DNA of 64,000 bases, taken from assembly GCF_051900535.1 (NCBI RefSeq), contig NZ_JBHZGI010000001.1, forward strand, positions 806,001-870,000, given 5' to 3'. The notes under the pieces were generated by a model. It did not search any database. It had not been told where the DNA came from and saw nothing but the letters and a program-made list of their open reading frames with translations. The position numbers and the translations under genes were made by a program. Source of the DNA: Frateuria_A sp051900535 (lineage in GTDB: Bacteria > Pseudomonadota > Gammaproteobacteria > Xanthomonadales > Rhodanobacteraceae). Positions within the stretch are counted from its first letter, which is position 1, and each line of letters opens with the position of its first letter. Below are positions 54,020-63,188 of the stretch, in pieces.

Positions 54020-54913
54020 TCAATGCCGCTCCAGCTCGGCCAGGTTCCAGTGCCCAAGCGTCGCCGCCTGGTGCCACGTACTTTGCAGGAACGCTCGCAG
54101 CGCGGCCTCGGGCGAAGACGCCTTGCGCACCGCTTCATACGGCAGGATGAATTCGCCGAGCGATGGATGGAAATACGCCTCGCGCGGCTCGACCGGCGCC
54201 GTGGCCAACCCATCCGGTGGCGGTACCGCGTAGGCGTAGAAGGCCGGTTCCAGCAACGGCGCGCTGCCGGGCCAGAACCCGTGGCTGATCACCTCGTGCG
54301 AATACGCGTCGCGCTCGAACGCCGGGCCCTCGCGCGAAGGCGCGCGGCGACCCGAGAAGCGTGTCACCGCCAGGTCGAAGCTGCCCCAGAAGAAATTCAC
54401 CGGACTGCTCTTGCCCACGTAACCGCAACGCCAGCGCGCGAACTCGCGCTCGATGAGCACCAGGATTCGCCAGAACCGGTGCGCCCATGCGGGCTCGTAA
54501 CTGCAATGGCTGGTGTCCTCGTCCAGCCGTACCGGCATTGGCATCTCCACCGAGACCGGCCAGATCCGCACCGCCAAGCCCATCTCCCGCAACGCGGTCA
54601 TCAGTGCGCGATGGAAGTCGGCGACGCTGCGCGGCTCGAGCGGCACCCGCCGGGTTTGCCCATCGGTGCAGTCGATCACCAGCGCGTGGTCGATGAAGTC
54701 GAATGCCAGCGTGAAGGTCCGCGCTCCGTACGGCAGCAGCCGGGTGGACAGGCCGCGCGCCGTGACGTGGAGCGCGCTGCCCCAGCAGTGGTTGAGCGGC
54801 GGCGCCAGCGCCAGCGCGACCTTGCCCACCACCTGCGACCACAGGTGCAACGTGGCATAGGTCTCCCGCCATGCGTCATAAGGGAGTTCGGGCCAGACCT
54901 CGTCGATCGGCAT
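54020..54913 (-). CDS. DUF5996 family protein
   Basis: A 297-residue soluble protein: MPIDEVWPELPYDAWRETYA, LHLWSQVVGKVALALAPPLN, DFIDHALVIDCTDGQTRRVP, WRCGYVGKSSPVNFFWGSFD, then HEVISHGFWPGS and AYFHPSLGEFILPYEAVRKA. These are the blocks of the DUF5996 family. GGAGG precedes the ATG at 54913. Function unknown. Confidence 0.85.
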   Translation of the reverse strand: MPIDEVWPELPYDAWRETYATLHLWSQVVGKVALALAPPLNHCWGSALHVTARGLSTRLLPYGARTFTLAFDFIDHALVIDCTDGQTRRVPLEPRSVADFHRALMTALREMGLAVRIWPVSVEMPMPVRLDEDTSHCSYEPAWAHRFWRILVLIEREFARWRCGYVGKSSPVNFFWGSFDLAVTRFSGRRAPSREGPAFERDAYSHEVISHGFWPGSAPLLEPAFYAYAVPPPDGLATAPVEPREAYFHPSLGEFILPYEAVRKASSPEAALRAFLQSTWHQAATLGHWNLAELERH

Positions 54914-55070
54914 GCGATACCTCCGGCAAGCTCGCCGTGGCGCCGAAACCGCCACGGCAAAGTGGGACGTCAAAGACTCCAACGGAAGCGCCCTGCGCCG
55001 GGCTTTCGACCGTCTCTTGCGGACCGGGATCGTTGGCTCGCCCGCTAGGGCCCGGCCCCGTCAATCCGGC

Positions 55071-55538
55071 TCAGGCATCTATTGCGGCATCCAGTGTTTC
55101 GCTGTCCGGGAACACCATGAAAACGAAAAACGGCACGCCGCGGGCGTGCCACTCCCTGGCCACGCCAGCCAGGCGGTCGCGAAGTGTTGCGTAGACGTCG
55201 GGCGCCTCGGCGCGCAGGACGTCGGCATGATCGAGCACCAGCACGCAGCCCGGCGCCGTCAGCCAGCCCGGATCGCGCAGGCTGGCCGTGATCGCGGACC
55301 AGTCATCCCCCGACACCGCCAGGTCGAACGCCTCGGCCAGGCGCCGCACCGCGCGCTCGTGGCTCGCGCACTCGCGCAGATCGATGCGCGTGAGGCGCAG
55401 ACCGGCGCGGGCAGCGTCGTCCGCCAATGTCATCGGGTCGTCGGGCACGACGCGATAAATGCCGTCGCGTCCGGCGTCGTGCAGATCGATCTGCAGAACT
55501 TTGCTGGTCATCGGCAGAACGTGAGAGACACGGATCAT
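55071..55538 (-). CDS. Barstar-family protein
   Basis: A 155-residue protein with the barstar-like fold pattern: VLQIDLHDAGRDGIYRVV, LRLTRIDLRECASHERAVRR, LAEAFDLAVSGDDWSAITAS and LDHADVLRAEAPDVYATLRD. Barstar proteins inhibit barnase-type RNases, but no RNase gene lies nearby. Two starts are possible (55538 and nine residues later). Confidence 0.75.
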   Translation of the reverse strand: MIRVSHVLPMTSKVLQIDLHDAGRDGIYRVVPDDPMTLADDAARAGLRLTRIDLRECASHERAVRRLAEAFDLAVSGDDWSAITASLRDPGWLTAPGCVLVLDHADVLRAEAPDVYATLRDRLAGVAREWHARGVPFFVFMVFPDSETLDAAIDA

Positions 55539-55741
55539 CGCTTCTTACGCCCAGCGGCGTGTGGGCGACGAAAAAGCCCGGAGCGAAGCGAAAAGCCCCG
55601 ATCGCCCATGTAACCCGAGGCACCGCGTTGTCGATGGAATCGACGTGCCGGGCTGTCTTCCGCTAGCGAAGCGACCGGGCGGCGTCCGGACCGGCGTCGC
55701 ACTCTCTTTCCTGTAGCGCGACAGAGCCGGGCATCCGGTCA

Positions 55742-56632
55742 CTAGCCGCGGGGACCCGTTCGACCCAGATGCGTTCGCGCCTGCTCCACCACTGCCTGGC
55801 GCAGCCGTGTCAGCGCCGCGGAAGGTGGGCCGGAGGCGGCATGCAGGCACAGATCCACACCCGGCAGCGGCGGCAAGCCGTGGCGCTCGTCCAGTCGCAT
55901 CAACGGGGGCGGGAGGTCGGTCCCCGTGCGTACGGTGATGCCCAGCCCCGCGGCGACGCCCGCCCACAGGCTTTGCAGACTCGCGGTGACAAAGGCCGGC
56001 CGCCAGGCGATGCCGGCCCGATCCAGTGCGGCCGTACCCGCCTGCCGGAAGAAACACGGCGGCTGGTAGAGCGCCAGATCCAGTACCGTGCCCGGCCGCA
56101 CGACCTCGACCGTTCCTGCCGGCCCGATCCAGGCCATCGGCAGCGTGGCCAGGCGCTCGGCGTCCGCGCGCCCGCCCTGGTTCATGGCCAGCACCAGATC
56201 GAGCTCGCCGCGATCGAGCCGTTCGAGCAGCAGCCGGTTCGGCTCGACCAGCACATCCACCCGTACCGCCGGGTAGGCCTTCCTGAATTGCCCCAGCGCC
56301 GCCGGCAACCAGGACTCGGCGAAGTCGCCCGGCAGGCCGAAGCGCACCACGCCGTCGATCGCCGCACCGCGCACCGCGTGGACCGCTTCATCGTTCAGTT
56401 CCAGGATGCGGCGCGCGTACGCGTGGACCCGGTCGCCCGCCTCGGTCAACACCACGCGGCGGCCCTGCTTGCGGAACAGCGGCTCGCCCAACTGCAGCTC
56501 CAGCTTGCGCATCTGCTGGCTGACCGCCGAAGGTGAGCGCCCGATGCGTTCCGCGGCACGGGCCAGGCCGCCCGTGTGCAGGATCGCCACCAGGCTGCGC
56601 AGCGCATCCATGTCGAGATTGGGGAGCGACAT
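55742..56632 (-). CDS. LysR-family transcriptional regulator
   Basis: A 296-residue LTTR: N-terminal HTH (LRSLVAILHTGGLARAAERI, GRSPSAVSQQMRKLELQLGE), then the effector domain (about 90-290: VVRFGLPGDFAESWLPAALG, VDVLVEPNRLLLERLDRGEL). It is divergent from a lipocalin-like exported protein, with a T-N11-A dyad in the 116-base gap. Autoregulation and control of the neighbour are likely for LTTRs. Confidence 0.92.
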   Translation of the reverse strand: MSLPNLDMDALRSLVAILHTGGLARAAERIGRSPSAVSQQMRKLELQLGEPLFRKQGRRVVLTEAGDRVHAYARRILELNDEAVHAVRGAAIDGVVRFGLPGDFAESWLPAALGQFRKAYPAVRVDVLVEPNRLLLERLDRGELDLVLAMNQGGRADAERLATLPMAWIGPAGTVEVVRPGTVLDLALYQPPCFFRQAGTAALDRAGIAWRPAFVTASLQSLWAGVAAGLGITVRTGTDLPPPLMRLDERHGLPPLPGVDLCLHAASGPPSAALTRLRQAVVEQARTHLGRTGPRG

Positions 56633-56640
56633 AAGTAAGC

Positions 56641-56665
56641 AATTCGAAAGTGTTGTCCTCGAATT
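56641..56665. promoter_or_regulatory. LysR-type dyad in divergent promoter region
   Basis: AATTCGA-N11-TCGAATT is a perfect 25-base inverted repeat (T-N11-A type) just upstream of the LysR start, in the gap to the lipocalin-like gene. It is the best operator candidate there. Confidence 0.65.
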
Positions 56666-56748
56666 ATTCGATTTTTCGGCATGCAGGCAACTCGTACGAT
56701 CGGCGAGGCCTCATCCACGAGCTCCCCCGATCAAACGAGGAAAACCCC

Positions 56749-57267
56749 ATGAGCCTGCATCGCACGTTCTCCCGTCTCGCCGTCATCGCCTGTCTGCTGC
56801 CCGGCCTGGCCTGGTCATCCGGCGCAGGGGCGGCCGACACCGGCGACGTTTCGCTGGCCGGGACCTGGACACTGGTGGCAGCCGATGTACTGCATCCGGA
56901 CGGCTCGCGCTCGCACGACTACGGGGACGCGCCGAAGGGCCTGCTGCTGATCGACCGCACGGGACACTACTCGCTGCAGCTTTACCGCGCCGATCGCCCG
57001 CGCTTTGCCAACCCGAGCAAGGCCAAGGCCACCGCGCAGGAATACCGGGCGGCGGTGATGGGTGCGAGCACCCACTACGGCACGGTCGCGGTCGAGCCGG
57101 GCCGGCACCAGCTGGTGTTCCATATCGAAGGCGCCTCCTTCCCCAATTGGGAGGGGCAGGAACAACGCCGCGCCTTCGAGGTGCAAGGCGACACGCTCAG
57201 CTACCAGGTGCCGCCGCGTCCGGACGGCGACGTGCCCGTCTCGGTCTGGCGGCGCATCGGTAACTGA
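56749..57267 (+). CDS. Exported lipocalin-like protein
   Basis: A 172-residue exported protein: signal peptide about 1-28 ending in AGAA, then a lipocalin-like beta barrel: VSLAGTWTLVAADVLHPDGS, GLLLIDRTGHYSLQLYRADR and GTVAVEPGRHQLVFHIEGAS, ending VSVWRRIG. GAGGAAAA precedes the ATG at 56749. Likely controlled by the divergent LysR. Ligand unknown. Confidence 0.78.
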   Translation: MSLHRTFSRLAVIACLLPGLAWSSGAGAADTGDVSLAGTWTLVAADVLHPDGSRSHDYGDAPKGLLLIDRTGHYSLQLYRADRPRFANPSKAKATAQEYRAAVMGASTHYGTVAVEPGRHQLVFHIEGASFPNWEGQEQRRAFEVQGDTLSYQVPPRPDGDVPVSVWRRIGN

Positions 57268-57349
57268 GCCGCCCGTTCAAGGGAGCCCGGCAGTTCCCGG
57301 CATACCCCGGACGATCTAGCATCCGGGGCGTCTGCTGGAGACCGGCGCC

Positions 57350-58255
57350 ATGATCATCCATCCCGGGTTCATCAAGACGGGGACGACATCGCTGCAGGAG
57401 TTCCTGTTCTTCGTCCATCCCGGGATCCATGCGCTAGGCCATCCTCACAGGGCGGGCGTGGATATGCGCCTTTCGCAGGCGCTGCGACGGATCGAAGGCT
57501 TCGATGACGATCCGCAGGAATTGCGCAGCGCGCTGGCCATGGCGCTCCAAGCCTGCCCCGGCGGCCGCGTACCGCTCCTTTCCGACGAGACCCTCACGGC
57601 CGATCCGCGCCTGACCGCGAGCGTTGCCCGGCGGCTGCATCGCCATTTTCCGGAGGCACGGATCCTGTTCACCATCCGGCGCCAGGAGGACATGATCCGG
57701 TCCTTCTATGGCCGTCACGGCAGGGTGCTCGTCAACGTTCCGGCGCCCTATGCCGACAGGCACGTGGGTTTTGCCGCCTGGCTGGAACATGCCTACCGCA
57801 ATCGTCCCGCCGGCGTGCTTGGCGTTGCGGACTACCAGCGCACTATCGAAATTTACGGCACGCTGTTTGGTGCCGAACGCATCGCGATCCTGCCGCTGGA
57901 GCTGTGGGCGGCCGACCACCAGGCTTTCGCCGACCGTCTGTCGGCCATCCTGGGGATCGATGCCGCCACCACGCGTCAGTTGCTGGGCAACCGGCGCACC
58001 CACGCGCAGGAGACCGGGCGATTCGTCCTCTACGACCGCCTGTGCAAACGCTTTCCCGCCGCCGGCCGCATGGCTGCGCGCCTGCCAGGCGGGGTGCGCA
58101 CCCTCGGCGGTGGATTGCTCAGGCGCGGCGGCGCGCAACAGGTCGAATTTCCTGCCGGGTGGACGGAAAGGCTGGGCGATCTCTACCGCGAGGGAAACCG
58201 GAAACTGGCAGAAACATATGGGCTGCCGTTGCGCGAGTTAGGGTATGCGGTTTGA
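57350..58255 (+). CDS. Sulfotransferase-family protein
   Basis: A 301-residue protein with a 5'-phosphosulfate-binding loop IHPGFIKTGTTSLQEFL near the N-terminus and ILFTIRRQEDMIRSFYG (3'-phosphate region) around residue 105. The rest (AAWLEHAYRNRPAGVLGVAD, RIAILPLELWAADHQAFADR) has the sulfotransferase C-terminal pattern. Acceptor unknown. A strong terminator follows. Confidence 0.8.
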   Translation: MIIHPGFIKTGTTSLQEFLFFVHPGIHALGHPHRAGVDMRLSQALRRIEGFDDDPQELRSALAMALQACPGGRVPLLSDETLTADPRLTASVARRLHRHFPEARILFTIRRQEDMIRSFYGRHGRVLVNVPAPYADRHVGFAAWLEHAYRNRPAGVLGVADYQRTIEIYGTLFGAERIAILPLELWAADHQAFADRLSAILGIDAATTRQLLGNRRTHAQETGRFVLYDRLCKRFPAAGRMAARLPGGVRTLGGGLLRRGGAQQVEFPAGWTERLGDLYREGNRKLAETYGLPLRELGYAV

Positions 58256-58303
58256 GTCGAGATACCCGGCCATGGCGTCAGGCGAAGGCGTCTTCATGAC
58301 CGG

Positions 58304-58347
58304 CCGGGGCAGCACTCGAGTGGGTGGTCGAGTCTGCCCCGGTTTTT
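58304..58347 (+). terminator. Strong intrinsic terminator after the sulfotransferase
   Basis: CCGGGGCAG/CTGCCCCGG (nine base pairs) plus ACTCGA/TCGAGT (six base pairs, one bulged C) form a 15-base-pair stem with an eight-base loop, followed by TTTTT. Textbook rho-independent terminator for the + gene. Confidence 0.9.
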
Positions 58348-58423
58348 CGGGCGGGCCGGCAAGTGGGGGAGTCACCAGCTCCGTACGATCAGTGCATCCG
58401 GCGCGTTTTCATGCACATCCTGC

Positions 58424-58930
58424 TCAGTCACGCAGATTCACCTCTGCGACCTGCGGGTAGGCTGGCTGCGTCGATGCCACGCGCTGGCCCTCGTTGCCGC
58501 CTTGCATCAGCCGGGGCGCCAAAGCGCAACGTGCGGTTCCCGAGGGCGTCGCACGCTTGCAGTACACGTTGACGATGGAAACCGTGTTCCGGGCGGGGTC
58601 GATTACCTGGATCTGTTTCGCCACGCCCGGGCCTGCGGAGTTGTCGATGGCGACGGCGATATGCGTCACGGGCGTGCCGCTCATACGCATCGCCTCCGAT
58701 CGGTCGGCTGCCTGTCGTGCTTGTACGTACTGCCTGTGCGTGTTGCCGACAAGGGCGTGCAAGGTGTAGCCCGTATGCAGGTTGGCCACGTAGGTTTCGT
58801 ACTGGCCCGGCACCGCGGTGACGGTGACATCGCGCAGGTTGGTGGCCTGCGTCTGGTCCTGGGCTGCGCTGGCGCCGCCGGCAAGAACAAGACCGAATGC
58901 AAGTGTGGTGGCATTGATCAGATGTTTCAT
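58424..58930 (-). CDS. Exported protein of unknown function
   Basis: A 168-residue protein with signal peptide MKHLINATTLAFGLVLAGGA (to about residue 24). The mature part has VTVTAVPGQYETYVANLHTG and TVSIVNVYCKRATPSGTARC with two cysteines. GGGAGG precedes the ATG at 58930. An ACGGAC/GTCCGT hairpin (58943-58960) sits directly before the ribosome site. Function unknown. Confidence 0.72.
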   Translation of the reverse strand: MKHLINATTLAFGLVLAGGASAAQDQTQATNLRDVTVTAVPGQYETYVANLHTGYTLHALVGNTHRQYVQARQAADRSEAMRMSGTPVTHIAVAIDNSAGPGVAKQIQVIDPARNTVSIVNVYCKRATPSGTARCALAPRLMQGGNEGQRVASTQPAYPQVAEVNLRD

Positions 58931-59334
58931 GGAAGCCTCCCGACGGACGCCAATGTCCGTGGGATGATTTTCGGCCGGCGGCCAGCGCACTTGCTTGAGG
59001 AACTTCGGAGGAATCCGCGTGGATTCCATGAGGATTTCCGGCGGGTCATTCCATTTGGTCGAGGGCTCTGCAACTACCTGCTCGCGATATAGCGATCCAA
59101 CGAGTGGTCCGCGATAAACGCATGCGACCATTGCGGCATTTACGCGCGTGCATGACTAATGGCCTACCCCGCCCGCCCCGCATTGGCGCCCACACCCACG
59201 CGCGCCTGATCTTCAGGGACTTGCTGCGCCGGGTTCGCTTTTCGCCACCGCCACCATCGCCGGCCAGTTCGATCCATCCTTAACCTTCGCTGTGATATTG
59301 CGGCCCGGTGGCCACTGAATCGAACAGTCCGCGC
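58931..59334. other. Divergent region before the winged-helix/TPR gene
   Basis: A 404-base divergent intergenic region without a supported gene. It holds the leader hairpin ACGGAC-N6-GTCCGT (58943-58960) beside the minus-strand ribosome site. I could not assign promoters. Confidence 0.45.
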
Positions 59335-60999
59335 ATGGACTACGCGTTCGGCGATATCCGCGTCGAGCCGGCGGCCCACCGCGTGTTGCGCGACGGCCAC
59401 GAGCTCGAACTGGAACCGAAGGCGTATTCGGTGTTGCTGCAGTTCGTGACCCATCCGGGCGAACTGATCCAGCACGACGATCTGCTGGAACACGTGTGGG
59501 GACACAAGTGCGTCACCCCGGCATCGCTGAGCCGGGTCATCTCGCTGTTGCGCCAGAAGCTCGGCGATGAAGCGTCCGAGCCGCGCTACATCCAGACCGT
59601 GCACGGCCTGGGCTATCGCCTGATCGCCGGCGTCACTGCGAAGGATCCCGCGGAGATTGCCGTTGCCAGGGGCGACGTTGTCCGGCCATCGCGCATGGCC
59701 GATGGCGACCGCGACCGGCGCAGCATCGCGGTGCTGCCGTTCGTCAACATGAGCGGCGACGTGGAGAACGAATATTTCAGCGACGGCATCGCCGAGGAGA
59801 TCCTCAGCCTGCTCACCAAGCTGCCGCAGCTGAAAGTCTCCTCGCGGACCTCCTCGTTCTTCTTCAAGGGCAAGGAGATCGACCTCCCGACGATCGCGGC
59901 CAAGCTGGACGTCGGCACCGTGCTCGAAGGCAGCGTGCGCCGGGCGGGCAGCCGGGTGCGCCTCACCGCGCAGCTGATCGACGTGGCGTCGGACTCGACT
60001 CTGTGGGCCGAGACATACGACCGCGAACTGCGCGACGTGTTCGCCATCCAGGACGACATCGCCCAGAGCATCGTCGACGCGCTGAAGGTCACCCTGTCGC
60101 CGAAGGAGCGCCGCGCGATCCAGTACGTCGCCACCGCCGACGTGCAGGCCTATGACGACTACCTGCGCGGGCGCAAATATTTCTATGCGTGGAACCGGCG
60201 CGATTCGCTGCGCGCCATCGATATGTACGAGCGCGCCATTGCACGGGATCCGAAGTACGCCGCGGCCTGGGCCGGCCTGTCGGATGCGTACGTCATGCGG
60301 CATCGCTTCCTGGATGCGAACCCGGCACACGTGGCGCAGGCCATGGAAGCCAGCGAGCGAGCCCTGCAGATGGATCCGGACTCGGCCGAGGCGCATGCCT
60401 CGCGCGGCCTGGCGCTGTACGTCAGCAAGCGGTTCAAGCAGGCCGAGCGGGAATTCGAGACGGCCATGATGCTCAACCCGAACCTGCTGGAAGCCTATTT
60501 CCTGTACGGCATGATCTGCAGCTCGCTGGGCAACTTCCAGAAAGCCGCCTGGCTGTACCTGCGCGCCGCCGAAGTCAGTCCCGCCGACTACCTGCCGCTG
60601 GTCTACCTCAGCCAGGCCTACAGCGAGATGGGCCGCAAGGAGGACGAACGCAAATCCCGCCATCGCGCGATCGAGTTGATCGAACGCGCCCTCAGCGTGA
60701 ACCCCGACGATGCCCGGGCCCGCTACATGGGGGCCGCGAATTTCGCGGCGATGGGCGACAAGGCCAAGGCGATCGAGTGGGCCAACCTGGCACTGCGATC
60801 GAGCGAAGATGAGCCGATGGTGTTCTACAACGCGGCGTGCACGTTCGCGGTGCTGGAGGAACACGACCGGGCCATCGACCTGCTCGAACGCGCGGTCAAG
60901 CTCGGCTGGGGCGACCGCGCCTGGATGGCGAACGACAGCGACCTCGCCTCGCTGCGCGACAAGCCTCGCTTCCAGGCGCTGCTGACCAGCCTGAACTGA
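59335..60999 (+). CDS. Winged-helix / FlgO-like / TPR regulator (CadC-type without membrane segment)
   Basis: A ~554-residue protein. N-terminal OmpR/CadC winged helix (about 1-95: YAFGDIRVEPAAHRVLRDGH, SRVISLLRQKLGDEASEPRY). A TolB-N/FlgO-like domain follows (about 130-245: SIAVLPFVNMSGDVENEYFS, RRAGSRVRLTAQLIDVASDS), then six or more TPR units (about 260-545: AWAGLSDAYVMRHRFLDANP, AEAHASRGLALYVSKRFKQA). No membrane helix is visible, unlike CadC. The start is ambiguous: the ATG at 59335 or a GTG at 59308. Target genes unknown. Confidence 0.83.
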   Translation: MDYAFGDIRVEPAAHRVLRDGHELELEPKAYSVLLQFVTHPGELIQHDDLLEHVWGHKCVTPASLSRVISLLRQKLGDEASEPRYIQTVHGLGYRLIAGVTAKDPAEIAVARGDVVRPSRMADGDRDRRSIAVLPFVNMSGDVENEYFSDGIAEEILSLLTKLPQLKVSSRTSSFFFKGKEIDLPTIAAKLDVGTVLEGSVRRAGSRVRLTAQLIDVASDSTLWAETYDRELRDVFAIQDDIAQSIVDALKVTLSPKERRAIQYVATADVQAYDDYLRGRKYFYAWNRRDSLRAIDMYERAIARDPKYAAAWAGLSDAYVMRHRFLDANPAHVAQAMEASERALQMDPDSAEAHASRGLALYVSKRFKQAEREFETAMMLNPNLLEAYFLYGMICSSLGNFQKAAWLYLRAAEVSPADYLPLVYLSQAYSEMGRKEDERKSRHRAIELIERALSVNPDDARARYMGAANFAAMGDKAKAIEWANLALRSSEDEPMVFYNAACTFAVLEEHDRAIDLLERAVKLGWGDRAWMANDSDLASLRDKPRFQALLTSLN

Positions 61000-61009
61000 A
61001 TCGCGCGGC

Positions 61010-61043
61010 GGGGACTGGCTCCCGAAAAAAGGAACCTGTCCCC
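61010..61043. repeat. REP-like imperfect palindrome
   Basis: GGGGAC...GTCCCC with an internal TCC/GGA pair around a CGAAAAAA loop forms an imperfect hairpin just after the TPR gene. The GGAACCTGTCCCC end is like the REP sequences mobilised by RAYT transposases in Xanthomonadales. Copies elsewhere cannot be counted here. Confidence 0.45.
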
Positions 61044-61095
61044 GTTGTCGGTCGATCAAGGATTCGGCACTCGGGCCGGGCGTTGGCGGCCTCGA

Positions 61096-61695
61096 TCAGG
61101 CCTTGTTGCGCAGGGCAGCGACCTTGGCCATGAGCTGGTTTATGGCGTTGATCGCCGTCGGTTTGCCGCCCAACGCATGCGCTCGAGTGAAATCGAAATC
61201 CACGAATCCGTTGCTTGTTTGAACGCGGATCCGACAGTCCTTGGCCGCCGTCATCTGCTCCAGCACGGAGTACGGGATAACGACTTCGTTGATGCCATAC
61301 AGCCGGTCGGCGCCTGCTGCCCCGCCTCCTGCCGCGGCAGGGCTGGCTGGCTGGCCCGCCGAGTACTGCGAGATCTTGCCATCGATATTCAAGAAGAAGG
61401 CGCGCGTGTCGCTGAAAACCAGCGTGCCGCCAGTCCCAGGAGCCCAACCCATGACAAGCGCGATGCTGTCCGGCGTAGCGCTCGACCAACGGGCTCCAAG
61501 CTCCAGCGGCTCTGTCCATGTTCCATCCACGTTGGCGAGCGCATTGGGCGAGGCTTCGATGAGAGTGGCGTTGTCGAAGCCGGAGGTACGTTCCGTAACC
61601 ACTCCACGCCCCGTCAGTTGGTCCAGCGTAGTGCAGCCGGACATGGCCAATGCGAAGGCAACCACGAACAAGCGCTTTCTGGTCGAACCGATCAT
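61096..61695 (-). CDS. Lipoprotein of unknown function
   Basis: A 199-residue lipoprotein: N-terminal ...FALAMSGCTTLDQLTGRG, with the lipobox cysteine at about residue 21. The mature part contains LIEASPNALANVDGTWTEPL, TLVFSDTRAFFLNIDGKIS and a Gly/Ala linker before YGINEVVIPYSVLEQMTAAK. No enzymatic motif. Envelope-anchored by inference from the lipobox. Function not recognised. Confidence 0.72.
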   Translation of the reverse strand: MIGSTRKRLFVVAFALAMSGCTTLDQLTGRGVVTERTSGFDNATLIEASPNALANVDGTWTEPLELGARWSSATPDSIALVMGWAPGTGGTLVFSDTRAFFLNIDGKISQYSAGQPASPAAAGGGAAGADRLYGINEVVIPYSVLEQMTAAKDCRIRVQTSNGFVDFDFTRAHALGGKPTAINAINQLMAKVAALRNKA

Positions 61696-62250
61696 GTGTA
61701 TCTCCTTTGATGATCATTGGTGAGCGCGACACTTTGGCTGCAAGGCCAGGCGCAAGGCTCACGAGAGAAACGCCAACTTTGACCGCCGCACCGGGACACG
61801 GCAGATGATGCTTAGGGCTGCACCCGGGGCTGCGATCCAATGGCAGCTGGACGCAAAGGTCGAGCCGTGTCCGACAGGATCTCCCAATGCCGTGACCGCC
61901 ACGATCGGCGCAACACGCGTCCCACCGTCATCCGGGCAACCCGTCTGTTGTCAGACAATCCTTCCGGTATCAGTCCAGTGGTCTTGATCGGCTGCGTGCG
62001 ATGCGGGTGATGGCCGCAACGACCGGAACCGTCTTTTCTGCGACAGTCGGAAGCTGTGTCTGCGCCCCAAGGGTGTAAGTGGATGGGCGCAAAGATGGAG
62101 GGGATACTGGAAGGCGCCGGACGGCGCGACCATGTGTGCGGAGCGCGCGAATGGCGCCATGCCTTTCGCAACGCGTGAACCCGTGGCAGGCCAAGCTCCC
62201 TCCCGGCTGTCGCCCAGCGCGTCCTTCGCTTCCCCAACAGGAGTTGTTCC
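61696..62250. other. Intergenic stretch with no recognised gene
   Basis: 555 bases between the lipoprotein gene and the secreted EEP gene. I found no ribosome-supported frame and no clear repeat. The divergent promoters of both genes must lie here. Confidence 0.45.
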
Positions 62251-63117
62251 ATGCGTCTGCTGTCACACATCTTCCTGGTCTGCGGACTTGCGCTCGCATC
62301 CGGCATGGCCAACGCCGCCGCTTCGCGTGCCCCACACGACCTTCGCGTGATGACCTTCAACGTGCGCTACGGCACGGCCGACGACGGCATCAACGCCTGG
62401 CCCCGACGCCGTGACCTGATGGTCCGGGTCATCCGGCAGGAACACCCGGACATCATGGGCACGCAGGAACTGCTCTCGCCCCAGGGCGACTACCTGCAGC
62501 AGCATCTGCCGGGCTACACGTGGTTCGGCATGGGGCGCAACGGCAACGAGATCGACGAGAACGGCAACGAGCACATGGGCGTGTTCTACGACAGCACGCG
62601 CCTGCAAGTGCTCGAGTCCGGCAACTTCTGGCTGTCGCAGACGCCGGACAAGCCCGGAAGCATCGGAGCCGGCCTATTGATGCCCCGGATGGTCACCTGG
62701 GCGAAATTCCACGACCGGCGCAGCGGCAAGGATTTCTACTACTACGACACGCACTTTCCCTACCGCGACGGCGAGGAGGCCGAGGCGACCCGCGAGCGTT
62801 GCGCCGAGCAAATCCGGCAGCGCCTGGCGCAACTGCCTGGCTCGGTTCCCGTCATCCTGACCGGTGACTTCAACACGACGCCGGACAGCAGGACGCACGC
62901 TTCCCTGGCTGAAGTCCTGCGCGATGCGCGGACGTCGGCGCCACGACGCGAAGGCCCGGCGGGCAGCTTCCACGACTTCACCGGCCATGCGACCAGGCGC
63001 ATCGACTGGATCCTGTACCGCGGCCTGAAGGCCGACGACGTGCGCACGATCACCACGCACGAGGGCAAGGTCTACCCGTCGGACCATTTTCCCGTGGTCG
63101 CCGATTTCAGCTGGTAA
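62251..63117 (+). CDS. Secreted endonuclease/exonuclease/phosphatase-family hydrolase
   Basis: A 288-residue exported protein: signal peptide MRLLSHIFLVCGLALASG to about residue 24. The EEP fold follows: LRVMTFNVRYGTADDG, IMGTQELL, YYDTHFPYRDGEEAEATRER, VILTGDFNTTPDSRTHASL and KVYPSDHFPVVADF. These are metal-binding and catalytic residues of the family. It may act on nucleotides, phospholipids or phosphate esters. The start lies in a good context at 62251. Confidence 0.9.
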   Translation: MRLLSHIFLVCGLALASGMANAAASRAPHDLRVMTFNVRYGTADDGINAWPRRRDLMVRVIRQEHPDIMGTQELLSPQGDYLQQHLPGYTWFGMGRNGNEIDENGNEHMGVFYDSTRLQVLESGNFWLSQTPDKPGSIGAGLLMPRMVTWAKFHDRRSGKDFYYYDTHFPYRDGEEAEATRERCAEQIRQRLAQLPGSVPVILTGDFNTTPDSRTHASLAEVLRDARTSAPRREGPAGSFHDFTGHATRRIDWILYRGLKADDVRTITTHEGKVYPSDHFPVVADFSW

Positions 63118-63188
63118 ACGGCGCGCGATCTCGCCGGTTGGGATCACGCGGATCATGGCGGTTGCCTCGCGCCCCGTCCGCGGCGCGA

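Noticed and set aside
55071..55538. Toxin-antitoxin pair
   Set aside because: Only a barstar-like protein is present; no barnase-like gene adjoins it.
59308..59334. GTG start extending the winged-helix/TPR gene upstream
   Set aside because: The nine extra residues lack conservation features and no ribosome site precedes it; the ATG at 59335 was preferred, but the GTG stays possible.
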